From Gnetum montanum (Eukaryota; Streptophyta; Gnetopsida; Gnetales; Gnetaceae), in assembly GCA_015680685.1 (NCBI GenBank), contig MNCI01025588.1, positions 694,840 to 735,536 on the forward strand: DNA of 40,697 nucleotides. Reading direction: 5' to 3'. A model generated the notes under the pieces. The model was not told the DNA's origin. It ran no database searches and saw nothing but the letters and a program-made list of their open reading frames with translations. How positions within the stretch are numbered: the stretch's first letter is position 1; each line of letters starts with the position of its first letter. Made by a program: the position numbers and the translations under genes. Of this stretch, positions 21,790 to 32,554 are shown piece by piece.

Positions 21790-24350
21790 ACAGATCGCTC
21801 CAAAGAGAGGAGCACGAAGACCCTCATAGGGCATAAGTAAATAACCAAGAGGCTAAGGTAGAGGTTGAACTAGAGGACAAGAACTAGAACATGTAGAGCA
21901 GGAAGCCCAATCCTTTAGTATTCATCAAGAAACACCTGCTACTAGGCAGTTAGACCAAGGAAAGGCAAAGGAACCACAAGTGTAAGAACAACGCCTCATG
22001 TTGTGACAAGATTGCCTCCAAGCTATCCAAGAGAAGTCCATCTTAACCATAGTCCTTATGGAGAAGAACTTTGGGCCATTCACGGAGTTTACTCTAGAAG
22101 TAGTAAAGACATAACTTAAGGCATCACCACTATGGCCTATCTTATCTATAAGTGGCGAATGGTACCTTGGGGAAGCCTATCAATTCTAGCACAATAAGGA
22201 AGAGGGTACCATAGTCAACATTGGAGGAGTCTCAGTCTTATACTTAGTCAAGGCAATAGTAAAAGCTCTAAACATACCAAATGAAGGAACGAAAATAGCA
22301 CATTTGTCCAGAATATTACATGCTAAAACCAAGAAACTATGGTTGAAATGGGTATATAATAAGAAAGAAAAAGGATACAATGAGCTAACTTTGGAGGAAT
22401 GGATCTATTTCAAAATTGGCATGTACCACTTGTTCCCAACCAAAGGACTACATAGGTTGTCCACCTATGTAGCTAGAGGAAGTGTAATCCTAATGGAAAA
22501 ATACAACGCCAATATCGCACAACTCTACTTTATGAAGATTTAAAGGTTTTTTGAAGAAAGAAAGGCAAGGAAGCCAACACTTCCATTTCCTTACCTTATT
22601 AGGAAGCTATGCAAGTGAGCTAGAATCCTGGAGTACACCAATGACATTTCCAAGAAAGCCTAGAATGCTTCATATGCTGAGTTGCTCAAACCAGCTCCAC
22701 CTAGGAAGGACTAGGGTAAGGAAAAATAAGAAGAATAGTAGTAGGAGCAACAACAATACAAAGAACAATAGCAATAGAAACAACAAGAATAGTAGCAGTA
22801 GAAAGTTCCACCACCACCGTTATAGGACTATAGACCATTCATGAGTCATTTGCAACAAATTGCAGAGACCATTAGCTAGGGAACAAGGGAGGAAGCCAAT
22901 CTTTATAGAGTCATAGATAATGCCATATAGCCCATAGTTGCTACTGATCCTATGAGTGGATAGATCTCATTTTTCTCAAGAGGAGGAGACCAATGGTCAC
23001 AACAAATATTTGGAAACATTGCATCATTCTAAGTGGTGCTAGAGATGGAAGAAGGAATCATAATCATGGTAATGTAGCACTGTGATGCAGTGGGAGCAAT
23101 AGAGATGATCGCTGCTCACATCAAAGAGTCCTTCAATGTATCTGTTGTGTCACCGGTAGATCTAATTGAAGCCAGAGATTCTTAAATGTTAGTCAAAACC
23201 TCAATGGCTCCTGCTGATCATGAAGATGAGCTTAATTGACTGTTGCAAATTGGACAAGTGATGAAAATACCTTTTGACATTCGAAGTGATGTCACTGCAG
23301 TGTAATCAAAATTGATCACTACCAAAGGAAAGTTGGTCATGGTAACGACTAGGGTAGAGCATGCAGAAGTTGAAATTCTAAAATTGTAAGAAGAGCTTGC
23401 AACCCTAAGGGCCGAACATAGAGATTCAACTCAATTCATTACACCTAACCAAATGGAACAATTTAGGATAGAGCAAATAAATTACTTGATTAAGCAAAAT
23501 AAGCAAATAGAGAATGAGAAGGAGGAAGCAGTGTGGAATGCTTTAGTAGCAAAAGCCCAAATGTATGCACATGCTAAGGCACTTCCCATACCCTAAGAAG
23601 AAAACAAAGATATCACTGTAGATAATATGTCGTAGTTCATTATAGAAAAACAAAAGAAAATCATGAAAGAAAGCATCCACTAGTTAAGAGAAAAATTGGT
23701 GAGGGTTAACCAAGACATGAGTTACCTTGCACGAGAAAATAAAACCCTCTTAATGAAGGAGGTACACGCCATTCACCAAAAATCAGTGCATGGCAGAATA
23801 AGCTAGAGAAACATGAGAAGCTCAAGGAACACTTATGTGATCAAGTGGGAATGTACAAGAAAATCAATGGAAAGGAGATCCTAATTGCTAAAGCTAAAAT
23901 AATTTCCATATCAACACAAAATCTTGATTGGTAGCCCATCTTGGACAATTATGCCCACGTTCACCAAGCGGAAGTAAAGAATAAAGACCTATAGAATAAG
24001 GACCTAAAAGAGTACTCGAGGTTAGCTAACCTTCGTTACACTAACTTGGCCATGTTAACAGCAAGTAGGCCTAGAAATGAACTGGAACAACAAGTAGCAG
24101 CCACATATGCCTTGTACAAGAAATAGTTTGCAGATCGCAAAGATGCTTTACAAAAAATTTGGGTGGCAAACTCCAAACTAGAAGCAATAAAGGTTAGCTA
24201 CTAGGGGCAAAAAGATGTAGCAGCGAACCTAGCCAAGAGATTGTCAAATTATCATGAGTTAAGAGAAAAGGCCAAAGCTTTTTAAGAAGAGAGGAGGTAG
24301 TTCATAGCTTGGTACGTCAAGGCTAATCAGATGTTCTCGTAGCTATTGTG
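21790..24350 (+). pseudogene. ORF2 of the outer element, unrecognised retroelement protein
   Basis: With several stops and frame changes the text encodes a protein shared with the inner element. Parallel pieces are QSFSIHQET, then NFGPFTEFTLEVVK, SPLWPILS, YLGEAYQF and NKEEGTIVN. A longer open part (22304-22543) includes KLWLKWVYNKKEKGYNELT. The C-terminal half is rich in Glu, Lys, Gln and Asn and looks coiled-coil, with QIENEKEEAVWNAL and AKAQMYAHAKAL. It occupies the place of pol or of an envelope-like frame. I do not recognise the family and assign no function. Confidence 0.6.
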
Positions 24351-24710
24351 CCCATGGGATGTACTCACTTCATCACACATTGCATAACAAGCATGGATGG
24401 TACATGATCCAAGAACTAAGGAAGAAAATCTTCAAACACTCTTGAATAGATATAAGTTCTAAAAGCTTGATGATAAGGGGAAGAAATCGATGGAGGAGCC
24501 ACCACCACCAAGAACTACCTAGACTACATTGAGCTTCACAAAATCTAGTTTTTGTGAAAATTGTCATGTCATGTTTGTGTAATTTTTTTCTAAAACACCA
24601 TTGCAACATAAATAGTTATGTATATAGTCAATCAATCATGTAAATCTACCTCCCAAATTTTGTAAGGAACCCTATTCTCATTTTGTTTTAACTTGAGGAC
24701 AAGTCTTTAG

Positions 24711-24725
24711 TTAGTCATGGGGGTA
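24711..24725 (+). other. Polypurine tract of the outer element
   Basis: TTAGTCATGGGGGTA directly precedes the 3' LTR (TGATAAATTG at 24726). Upstream is 'AACTTGAGGACAAGTC', the decayed form of 'AACTCGAGGACGAGTT' found before the inner element's tract. This fixes the element as plus-strand. Confidence 0.8.
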
Positions 24726-25179
24726 TGATAAATTGCATTTTATAGTCGCTATGATATTGGGCATTCAATATTGGAGCTATGATATTGCATATTCGATATT
24801 GGAGCCCATGCTACAACATCATATATCCAATATCATGGGACATGTGCCTACCTATAAATGCGATACTTAGGTGCACCATTGAATTAACAATTTATTCAAA
24901 CCTTACCAAAACTCTTATAGTTTATTTTCATAGCTTAGCAATAGAGTGAATGCCCATAGTGTGATGCCAAGTAGTTGTTCAAAGTCTTTATTCAAGTAAA
25001 GTATACTTGGGCATAGTTCATGACAAAAAGAAAGATCGAGACTTCTTTCCATCATTGTAGCATCCACTTAGTTGTACTATTCTCTTAGCATAATTCTTAC
25101 TATTTTCCTAGTCTAATAAATTACATTTCTAAGTAGTTTACTTTCCTTGTTCATAGTAAAGCAAAATGAGTATGACTAG
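24726..25179 (+). repeat. 3' LTR of the outer element, left part
   Basis: Starts TGATAAATTGCATTTTATAG. Decayed U3 repeats (GATATTGGGCATTCAATATTGG) are followed by TATAAATG at 24853-24860. It is cut at ...GTATGACTAG by the nested element and continues at 32041. Confidence 0.88.
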
Positions 25180-26069
25180 TGATGAGTGGCGAGGTACCCC
25201 TACACTCAACCATACGAATACAAGCGTTACACGCACGATTCGGTCGAACTCCGCAGACGGACTAGTTGTGGCATCTAGATAGTTAGCCTTAGGTCGCAGT
25301 TCGCTGTCTTCCCACCTGGACTAGTATTAGCTTTGTCACGTATGGTTTAGTCCAGAGTGAGGTGTATGATGGGTTTGTAATCTAATGCTACTCCTGAAGG
25401 CAATGGAAAGTAATATTATCTAAGCTAAGAGAGAAAGGGTAAGAGAGAATCTAAACTAGCCTAAGTGCGATGAGTATCCGATCCTTGATTATCTGTACAC
25501 ATCTTGGACTTCGTGCACGACTACCACNTCGATCCTTGATTATCTGTACACATCTTGGACTTCGTGCATGACTACCACTGGGATTACCAAGCGTAGATCC
25601 TAGGTACGCTACTGGGTTACCAAGTAGTCACACTTAAATGCTCGTAATCAAGTCGTACTCATTTCGCATTTTAACATGAGTTAAGGATGAGAGAGATTAA
25701 CTAGGAAAGCAGTAAGTAACAATTAATTAAATGATTAAATTAAGTGAATGCTACAGTGATGAAGTAATCTTGATCTTTATTGCTGGTCATGTGTGTGTCC
25801 AAGTACGTCACACTCGAATAAAGGATGTCATACAATTACAATCACCACATTGCGGGCATACACTGGGAAATATTATAACTCTGGAATGATACAACTACAA
25901 GAGTCTAGCTAAGGGTCTAAATCTAAGTGCCTAAAACTGGGAAAGCCACCTCTTATTTATAGAAATTGAGGCAGCGATAGCGCATCGGCTATGATTCTGC
26001 AGATGCGATATCGCGGGTGTGTTATCGTGGGTGCGATATCGCAGCTGTCAGCAAATTCATGACTTATCA
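25180..26069 (-). repeat. 3' LTR of the inner element
   Basis: On the plus strand it runs TGATGAGTGG...GACTTATCA. The minus-strand TATA box is 25954-25961, and U3 palindromes GCGATATCGC are perfect at 26005-26014 and 26033-26042. An N at 25528 separates two near-identical copies of about 50 bp, probably an assembly join, which inflates the length to 890 bp. Confidence 0.9.
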
Positions 26070-26080
26070 TACCCCCATGA
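26070..26080 (-). other. Polypurine tract of the inner element
   Basis: On the minus strand TCATGGGGGTA abuts the LTR start TGATAAGTC. It is preceded by 'AACTCGAGGACGAGTTTTCA', a pattern typical of plant gypsy elements next to the tract. Confidence 0.8.
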
Positions 26081-26252
26081 CTGAATGAAAACTCGTCCTC
26101 GAGTTAAAGTGAGAACAAGCTCCATTGATTACACAATGGATAGGTATGGGATTATTGACGGGCTAGAATGGATTCATGCTGCAGTGTGGAGTTGAAACAA
26201 AATTGCGACACAACATAAAAGAAAATCCTATGATTACAAAATTGGATGGAAC

Positions 26253-27025
26253 TCATGTAGTTCCTAGTGGAAGTGGCTTCTCGATGGGTGTCTTTCCCTT
26301 TCCTTGCACTCCAGGTCTTGGAATTTGATGGCGTCGAAGTATGGCTTGGAGTTTCTCCTCTTGTAAGGCCTTGAGTGCCTTGGCATGTGTGTAAGTTTGT
26401 GCTTGTTCCATAGAGGCATCCCATTCAGCCTTCTCTTTTTCTTCTGCCACCCTTTTATTCTCTATCAACAGTTTATTAAGTTGCTCGATTTTGAAGGTGT
26501 CCAGCTAGTTCTGAGCAACCTTTGGCCCTGTATTCAGAAGGTTTAATACTTCCAAAATGGCTTGAACAAAGAAGTCATAGTTATACCACAATTGTTAACC
26601 ATGGTGCCTTCTTCTTTATTGTGCCAAAATTGGTACGTTTCCCCTAAGTACTAGGCACTGCTTTTAGAGAGGGTAGGCCATAATGGGGATCCTTTGAGGT
26701 GATCCCTAATGGCCTCCAGAGCAAATTCTGTGAAAGGTCCAAAGTTTAATTCCATAATCACTACAGTGAATATGGACCTTTCATGGATGGTTTGAACACA
26801 ATCCTAGGTCAGCGTGAGATATCATCCCTATTTAGATGTTGCATCAGCTCCTCCTTTCACCTGCCTTGATTGTACAGTAGGAGGGTCCTCTTGATGAATA
26901 CTAAACGATTGTTCCACCTGTTCTGCATGTTGTCTAGCAGGGACTTGTCTTCCACCTCTCCTAGGTCGTTTGCTTCCACCTTGAGCAAGAGTTTCCTTTT
27001 GTCCATGTTTTGGGATCATTTGCAA
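26253..27025 (-). pseudogene. ORF2 remnant of the inner element
   Basis: In minus sense, 27025-26828 contains EQVEQSFSIHQEDPPT. Next, in a frame with stops (about 26785-26590), come MELNFGPFTEFALEAI, SPLWPTLS, GETYQFWHNKEEGTMVNN. Finally 26468-26253 is Glu/Lys-rich (NKRVAEEKEKAEWDASMEQA, TYTHAKALKALQEEKLQ). All three blocks match ORF2 of the outer element in order. The segment between NKEEGTMVN and the coiled-coil part is much shorter than in the outer copy. Family unknown. Confidence 0.6.
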
Positions 27026-27509
27026 TCACACGGGGCCAAGCATTAGTAAGGCTGTTACCAAAGTTAGGTTATACCTTACTGCTTGCCTTAAAAGATTTAC
27101 TTTATTTCTGTGTGATGTTAATTATTGGAAGAACATGTCCCTAAAGGATTATAATGTTGAGTCCTCTTTGCTTAGGTGGTTTCCAAAATTAATTCTCTGG
27201 TATAGCTATGGGGATGAAATTGTTTTTAACACATTTTATTCTTAATTTTATAGCAAATTACCCTTAAAGATGTCCTTTGGGTAGTGATGAATTTCAAAAA
27301 ATTTATGCGCTATTCGGTGTGTGCCCCTCCCCCACGATTAAGCTGAACACTCCAAGTTCAAGCAGGTTTAGACGAAATTAAAATCGGAGTACCAACGAGC
27401 GAGATAGAGGTTGAAAAGTGAAGGTGTCACACTCACAAGTTGTAGAGAAAAATTTGAAAAACTCCCCTGCGTGAATGGCAAGAGATGATGCTAAGTGTTG
27501 TGGGGGGGT

Positions 27510-27610
27510 CACCTGTTTATAGGGTTGGAGGAATGCGATATCGCGTACAATACATTGCGTAAGCGATATCGCGTCAGCCATGATATTGCATACGCGATAT
27601 CACGACCTAT
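27510..27610 (-). promoter_or_regulatory. Internal LTR-like promoter module before ORF2 (inner element)
   Basis: In minus sense a cluster of CGCGATATCGC-type palindromes (perfect at 27563-27572 and 27535-27544, variants at about 27580-27602) leads to CCTATAAACAGG (TATA at 27514-27521). It lies about 500 bp upstream of the first ORF2 block and over 1.6 kb from gag. The motif and the order are those of the element's own U3. A subgenomic promoter is inferred. Confidence 0.6.
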
Positions 27611-27920
27611 TAATGTTTTAGGCCTGAGGGAAAAATCGAATTTTTGATGGATTTTCTTGAAATTAATGTTGTAACTTAGGACATTAGGCTATTGTTAAGG
27701 GATTCTCAAGTAATTAGATGATTTTAAAGGCACAAATAATGATTTTTGGGTTTTATCAATAACGACCTTGGGTGATAGAGAAAAAGGCTATGTAATGGTA
27801 CATAGGAACGTTGAAATTTTGAGGGATAATAGTAGGGAAAGAAAATTATTTGAAAATTATGTTGAGGGTAAGAAATGATGTGTGTGAGCTATGTCATAAG
27901 TAAAGATTACAAAAAATTAC

Positions 27921-27941
27921 ACAAGTGGGTCCTCCCCAAAG
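27921..27941 (-). other. Conserved non-coding block in the inner element
   Basis: It is the exact reverse complement of 20815-20835 in the outer element (21 bp) and shares the 16-bp core with 40531-40546. It stands in the same position, between gag and the internal TATA module. Confidence 0.7.
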
Positions 27942-29259
27942 TAGGTTTCAACCTATAATGCCCTTGTGTAACCACACTTAAAGTGTCCGTGGGCACTAGA
28001 AGGGTTAAATGTAATTCATACTAACTTCACAAAACACACACATGTAATTATCACCGAAATGAGGTAAGAATTCTATGTTACACACGACACGAGCTACAAT
28101 TACACAAACAGTGAGATGAGATGAACTAGAGAAAGGGATTGTAGAATTGGGACATGAGGTAATTGACCCAGGGCATAGTGAATTCTGCATGTAAAGCATG
28201 ATTAATGTGTCATTAACCCGTCGTTCCAAGATCAAGACCAAGTCCATCCTTCTAATCAGTGACATCGCATTGTTTCATCCCATGATGAGCAACTATGAGA
28301 GTACCATAACAACAAGGTGTACAATCACTTGGCATTTTGTTCAAGGGAGGAGTGATTTTTGTTTTGTGGTACTTTGTTTTTCTTTTTCTTTTCTCTTTTT
28401 TTTTTCTTTTTGAATATTGAATCCAGAGTAGCCGCCAACCTTCAAGCATGGGTGCATGTCTTTCTAGTGGGAGCCCCTAGAATAGCATTGGATTTTTGAG
28501 TGCTCTTTTTTATTACTCTTACTCCCATTTTTCGTTAGATCTACAAGGATCTTAGTACAACCACGTTGCATGATAACTCCCACAGAGGTCACCAAAGAGA
28601 ATCTGCAAGTCCCCTTGATGTCACACCCTAATCATTCCCTCTTGGTCCATCCTTCTTCATTCGGGGTACAATGAACACAAAATTAATTTTAAGTTTTAAG
28701 AATTTCAAGAATATCACTGTACCCTTGAACAAAAAAACCTTTTATTTGTAGAATGAATGAGTGGGTGTAATGGGCTCACTGTCCACATAATTGATCACTC
28801 GAGAGACGACAACATAGAACACGCCTCAACCAATGTTCCACATGAGTGTTTTATTCGTAGATGAGATTACTTATAAAAAACGTAAAAGGACAAAAAGGTA
28901 AAAAGATAAAACAAGAAATTGAAAAATGAAAAATTGGAAAACAAAAAGTTGTAAAATTAAGGAAAATGAAAAATATTTATTAATCCTACTTGTTATTAGA
29001 ATGGGGAATATCCCCCATAACGAATCGGTTGAGGATTGCAAAGATTAATAAAAAGAAAATGAGGATCCTTGCATGTTGGAAATATTCAGGCTTGGTCATA
29101 TTTACCCCATCGGGGTTCACACACTTGGTTATAATAAGCATTGTGGGGCAATTTGTATGATGTAGTTCCCGGATAACGAGTTGACCCACTATGATGTTTG
29201 TGACCGAAAGATGATATGCAAGGATTAGGTTGTCGCTCTCCATGTCTATGTTCATTGAG

Positions 29260-29754
29260 CTATATTGTTGTTGGAGTGTGAGTTGGTGGCCTTGATGAAG
29301 TTACATGAGGTGTTGGGTTCGAAGGTAAGGATGCATCATAGTGTGGGACTTGTGCTGAGTTGGAGGATGCAGTGGCCTCAGAATTGTGTTGTCCCTTCTT
29401 ACGGTCATGTTTAAAGAAGGAACGCTTTGGATGTTGAGGAGGCTTTTCACTACTGTTGGTAGTAGAAGCACAAGTAACGTTCGTGGGTTGTTGCGGTGGT
29501 GCAGACACCTTAGGAATAGTTGGTGGCGATGTAGAAGGAGGGAAATGATGAGAATGTTGAAATTTGGGAGAAGTGTAGGAGACACAAGGTGGTGGTTGTG
29601 TTGAAGTGATGGGCTGATGGTATTGAGGAGAATGATACTGTGGTGAGATTGAGTATGTTGGCCCAGTTGGAGAAACAGGATGTTGAACAAGATAAGCATT
29701 TGGGTTCGGATGATATGAATGGTATCTCCAATTTAAGGCTGGTCTCCCCCACAA
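29260..29754 (-). pseudogene. Proline-rich continuation of gag (inner element)
   Basis: A 164-codon open frame rich in Pro, Ser, Thr, His and Gln directly follows the zinc-knuckle part of gag but in a frame separated from it by a stop near 29776. The outer element has a Pro/Gln-rich stretch in the same place (about 18190-18330). It is probably the C-terminal end of gag displaced by a frameshift. No enzymatic motif is present. Confidence 0.5.
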
Positions 29755-29775
29755 TTGGGATTGTTGCCACTATGA

Positions 29776-31165
29776 TCAAACACAGTATCTCTGTACAAAC
29801 TCTGGATGTAACGTGTTTTCCCAATGCTCATGTAAATGTGACAAGATTGGGCATTGGCCCTTGGGGTGATCATACAGGCATATGTTGCATTCATACATAT
29901 GATTGGCAGTTGAGCTCTTATTTTCATTATCCCTTCTTTCCAAATGTCTAATGATATTTTGTCCTACTTCTCGGGTAATATCAATAACTTCTCCACACTT
30001 TTTATACATCCATTCCAACATCTTATTGATCTTTGCCTCGACCTCCTCTAACGATTGTTGTATTGGCAAAGATGATTCTTTCTCCTTGTGATAGGTTGAT
30101 TTCTCCTTTTTATGATCATGGACCTTTGTTAAGTTGAGATTTTGGTCCCGTTGATGTTTTTCAACACTCTCCCATCTATCCATTTCTCCTTCTTCTTTTG
30201 CTACTTGCTTAATAAGCTCTTGGACTTGGTGGGTTCATAGTTCATATAGTTGACCTTGGGCATACATTCCTCGGAAAACCCATGGCCTAGACAGTTGTTT
30301 AATAGTGCATAATATCTTTCTAAGGCCATGTCCAAGGGTTCATGTTGTGCTTGTTTCCATCCTTGGATTTTTTCCCTCAAGGCTGACACTCTTACGTAGG
30401 TTTGATATTTTTCATTAAATAATTCTACCATTGTCAACCAATGTCGTATTGAATTTGGTTTTAACAATATAAACCATACTTTTGCTTGGCCAACGAGTGT
30501 CATAGGAAAGAGCTTGAGTTTTTGCCAACCATTATCAATGTTATTCCATGTGCAGGCATCGTAGAAGGCTTATAAATGTTGATACGGGTCTAAGTCATAG
30601 CCTTCTGAAAAAGTAGGGAAGTTGTTTAAATTGAGCCTGGGTAGACAACTCTCTTTACGATGCCTACGGGAGATTCGAATAGCCTCTTGTATTGGCGTTA
30701 GGCTCGTAGTGGCCAGCAGGGGTTCATCATCACTAAGTAGGTTGTGAGTTTGTAAGTTGAAATGATGTTGCCTTCGTTTATGTTGGTGTTCTTGATTTTC
30801 TTTGTGAGCTCGATTTTTAAGTCATTCGTGTCACAATCTGATGTTGAAGGAGTAGAGGAAGAGAAGGAACTGCAAAACTCGTTATGACTTTTGTAAGTCT
30901 TCCAGTCATCCCCAAGTAAGTTCTTGTTAGTTATTGAGAAGGTCCTAGGCCTTTTTGGCCTCCTCGTTCTATGGGATGTCTCATCCTCACTAGAGGTGTT
31001 AGAGTTGGATGATGAGAGTCTTTGAGTATCATTGGGGTGTTCATAAACGTAGGGGACTCATGCATAAGGTTGAGTACTCCAATCTTCATTGTCATCTAAT
31101 TTTTTGGTTTTCCAATGAACTACCTCACTAGATGTGGCATTATCATAGTCTTGTAGGAGAGGCAT
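29776..31165 (-). pseudogene. gag pseudogene of the inner element
   Basis: The frame starts MPLLQDYDNATSSEVVHWK at 31165, about 120 bp inside the primer site. It holds a charged N-terminal part, then the retrotransposon gag domain: LNLNNFPTFSEGYDLDPYQH, WQKLKLFPMTLVGQAKVWF, VELFNEKYQTYVRVSALREK and CLGHGFSEE. A second open stretch (30183-29776) ends with the short zinc knuckle CNICLYDHPKGQC. At least two in-frame stops interrupt it (YA-stop-VPY, QHL-stop-AFY). It encodes the particle protein and is closely parallel to the outer element's gag, but far better preserved. Confidence 0.82.
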
Positions 31166-31286
31166 GGTTATGAAATTGTGTGTGAATTTATGTGTGACTT
31201 TTTTATAATTATTTCTTTCTTAAAGATATATCGTTAAGTCCTATACAATGACCTTGTATGATATAACTAATCTAGATAACTAGCAT

Positions 31287-31306
31287 CGTCCCTGGCAACG
31301 GCGCCA
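31287..31306 (-). other. Primer-binding site of the inner element (tRNA-Asp)
   Basis: The minus strand reads TGGCGCCGTTGCCAGGGACG one base after the 5' LTR. The first 18 bases match the complement of the plant tRNA-Asp 3' end (TGGCGCCGTTGCCGGGGA) at all but one position. tRNA-Asp priming is known for several plant gypsy lineages. Confidence 0.85.
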
Positions 31307-31307
31307 A

Positions 31308-32035
31308 TGATGAGTGGTGAGGTACCCATACACTCAACCATACAAATACAAGCATNTGAGGTGTATGATGGGTTTGTAATCTAATGCTACTCCTAAAGGC
31401 AATGGAAAGTAATATTATCTAAGCTAAGAGAGAAAGGGTAAGAGAGAATCTAAACTAGCCTAAGTGCAATGAGCATTCGTTCCTTGATTATTAGTACACA
31501 TCTTGGACTTCATACACGACTACCACTGGGATTACCAAGTGTAGATCCTAGGTACACTATTGGGTTACCAAGTAGTCACACTTAAATGCTCGTAATCAAG
31601 TCGTACTCATTCCGCATTTTAACGTGAGTTAAGGGTGAGAGAGATTAACTAGGAAAGCAGTAAATAACAATTAATTAAATGATTAAACTAAGTGAATGTT
31701 GCAATGATGAAGTAATCTCGATCTTTATTGCTGGTCATGTGTGTGTCCAAGTACGTCACACTCGAATAAAGGATGTCGTACAATTACAATCACCACACTG
31801 CAGGCATACACTGGGAAATATTCTAACTCTGGAATGATAAAATTGCAAGAGTCTAGCTAAGGGTCTAAATCTAAGTGCCTAAAACTGGGAAAGCCACCTC
31901 TTATTTATAGAAATTGAGGTAGGCTGCGATATTGCATCGGCTGTGATTCCGTGGATGCGATATCGCGGGTGCGATATCGTGGGTGCATTATTGTGGGTGC
32001 GATATCGTAGCTGTTAACAAATTCATGTCTCATCA
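31308..32035 (-). repeat. 5' LTR of the inner element
   Basis: On the plus strand it runs TGATGAGTGG...GTCTCATCA. TATAAATA (minus) is at 31902-31909, and the GATATCGC array is 31921-32011. An N at 31356 replaces about 130 bp present in the 3' LTR (25228-25357), so it marks an unfilled gap. Confidence 0.9.
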
Positions 32036-32040
32036 ACTAG

Positions 32041-32363
32041 TTTTGAGCATTTAAGTGTAATCATTTGGTAATCCAGTAGTGGTTTCACTTGATTCGCTTA
32101 GTAGTGAACTCACTTGGTAATCCTAGTAACGATTACACAAGCCCAAGATGTGTATGGTAAGCCAAGATTGGATGCTCATTGCTCTAGGCTAGTTTAGATT
32201 TATGTGACAAAGTTACCACTAATCCAAGTGGGAAGATAACATCTTACGATCAATGCTTAACAATCGAGATGCCACAACTAGTCCCATCCATGGAATTCGA
32301 TCGAATCATGCGTGAATGTTTGTGATTCGTATGGTTGGGTGTAGGGGTACCTGCCACTCATTA
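32041..32363 (+). repeat. 3' LTR of the outer element, right part
   Basis: It resumes TTTTGAGCATTTAAGTG, matching 15622 onward of the 5' LTR, and ends CCACTCATTA. About 100 bp corresponding to 15780-15885 are missing. Target duplication GTCAA follows at 32364-32368. Confidence 0.88.
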
Positions 32364-32398
32364 GTCAATATTAATACTTAATGACATTTGTATACTAA

Positions 32399-32554
32399 AC
32401 AATTAGGTGTTAAGCTAGTGGTAAGACTCTTGATTTGAAAGTTCTAGGTTATGCATTTTGATTCTAGTAGGTAATGTTAAGTTATAAAGTTCTAATTGGA
32501 CTATATATCTTAGGGTGTACCTATATTACAATTATTTTAGAGTTCCAACACCCC
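32399..32554 (+). mobile_element. Complete tRNA-derived SINE, family 1, with 17-bp target duplication
   Basis: The flanks TGACATTTGTATACTAA at 32382-32398 and 32555-32571 are identical. The body runs AGGTGTTAAGCTAGTGGTAA (A box), ACTCTTGATTTGAAAGTTC, a diverged B box (TTTTGATTCTAG), the shared body, and the terminus TTAGAGTTCCAACACCCC. A long target duplication and tRNA-like head are the signature of LINE-mobilised SINEs. Confidence 0.8.

Larger units (their letters stand above)
25180..32035 (-). mobile_element. Inner non-autonomous gypsy-like LTR retrotransposon (nested, minus strand)
   Basis: Complete element between two copies of ACTAG (25175-25179 and 32036-32040), inserted into the 3' LTR of the outer element: sequence flanking both sides joins to match 15601-15660. 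In minus sense the order is 5' LTR 31308-32035, primer site 31287-31306, gag, a proline-rich frame, an internal palindrome/TATA module, ORF2 remnants, polypurine tract 26070-26080 and 3' LTR 25180-26069. The interior is only about 5.2 kb; neither a protease nor any pol domain is visible. Stops interrupt gag and ORF2. The near-intact primer site and palindromes show it is younger than its host element. Confidence 0.9.
15162..32363 (+). mobile_element. Outer non-autonomous gypsy-like LTR retrotransposon, split by a nested insertion
   Basis: The LTRs are 15162-16039 (878 bp) and 24726-32363 interrupted (777 bp without the insert). The flanks GTCAA at 15157-15161 and 32364-32368 are a target duplication. 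The interior (about 8.7 kb) has, in order, a decayed tRNA-Asp primer site, gag remnants, an aspartic-protease remnant, a non-coding T-rich stretch, an internal TATA module, ORF2 and a polypurine tract. I found no reverse transcriptase, RNase H or integrase. The 3' LTR lacks about 100 bp relative to the 5' LTR and ends CATTA instead of CATCA. Every frame carries stops. Net length without the insert is about 10.3 kb. Confidence 0.88.

Noticed and set aside
29386-29951. Several plus-strand open frames over the gag region of the inner element.
   Set aside because: They overlap the better supported minus-strand gag and proline-rich frame and show no domain.
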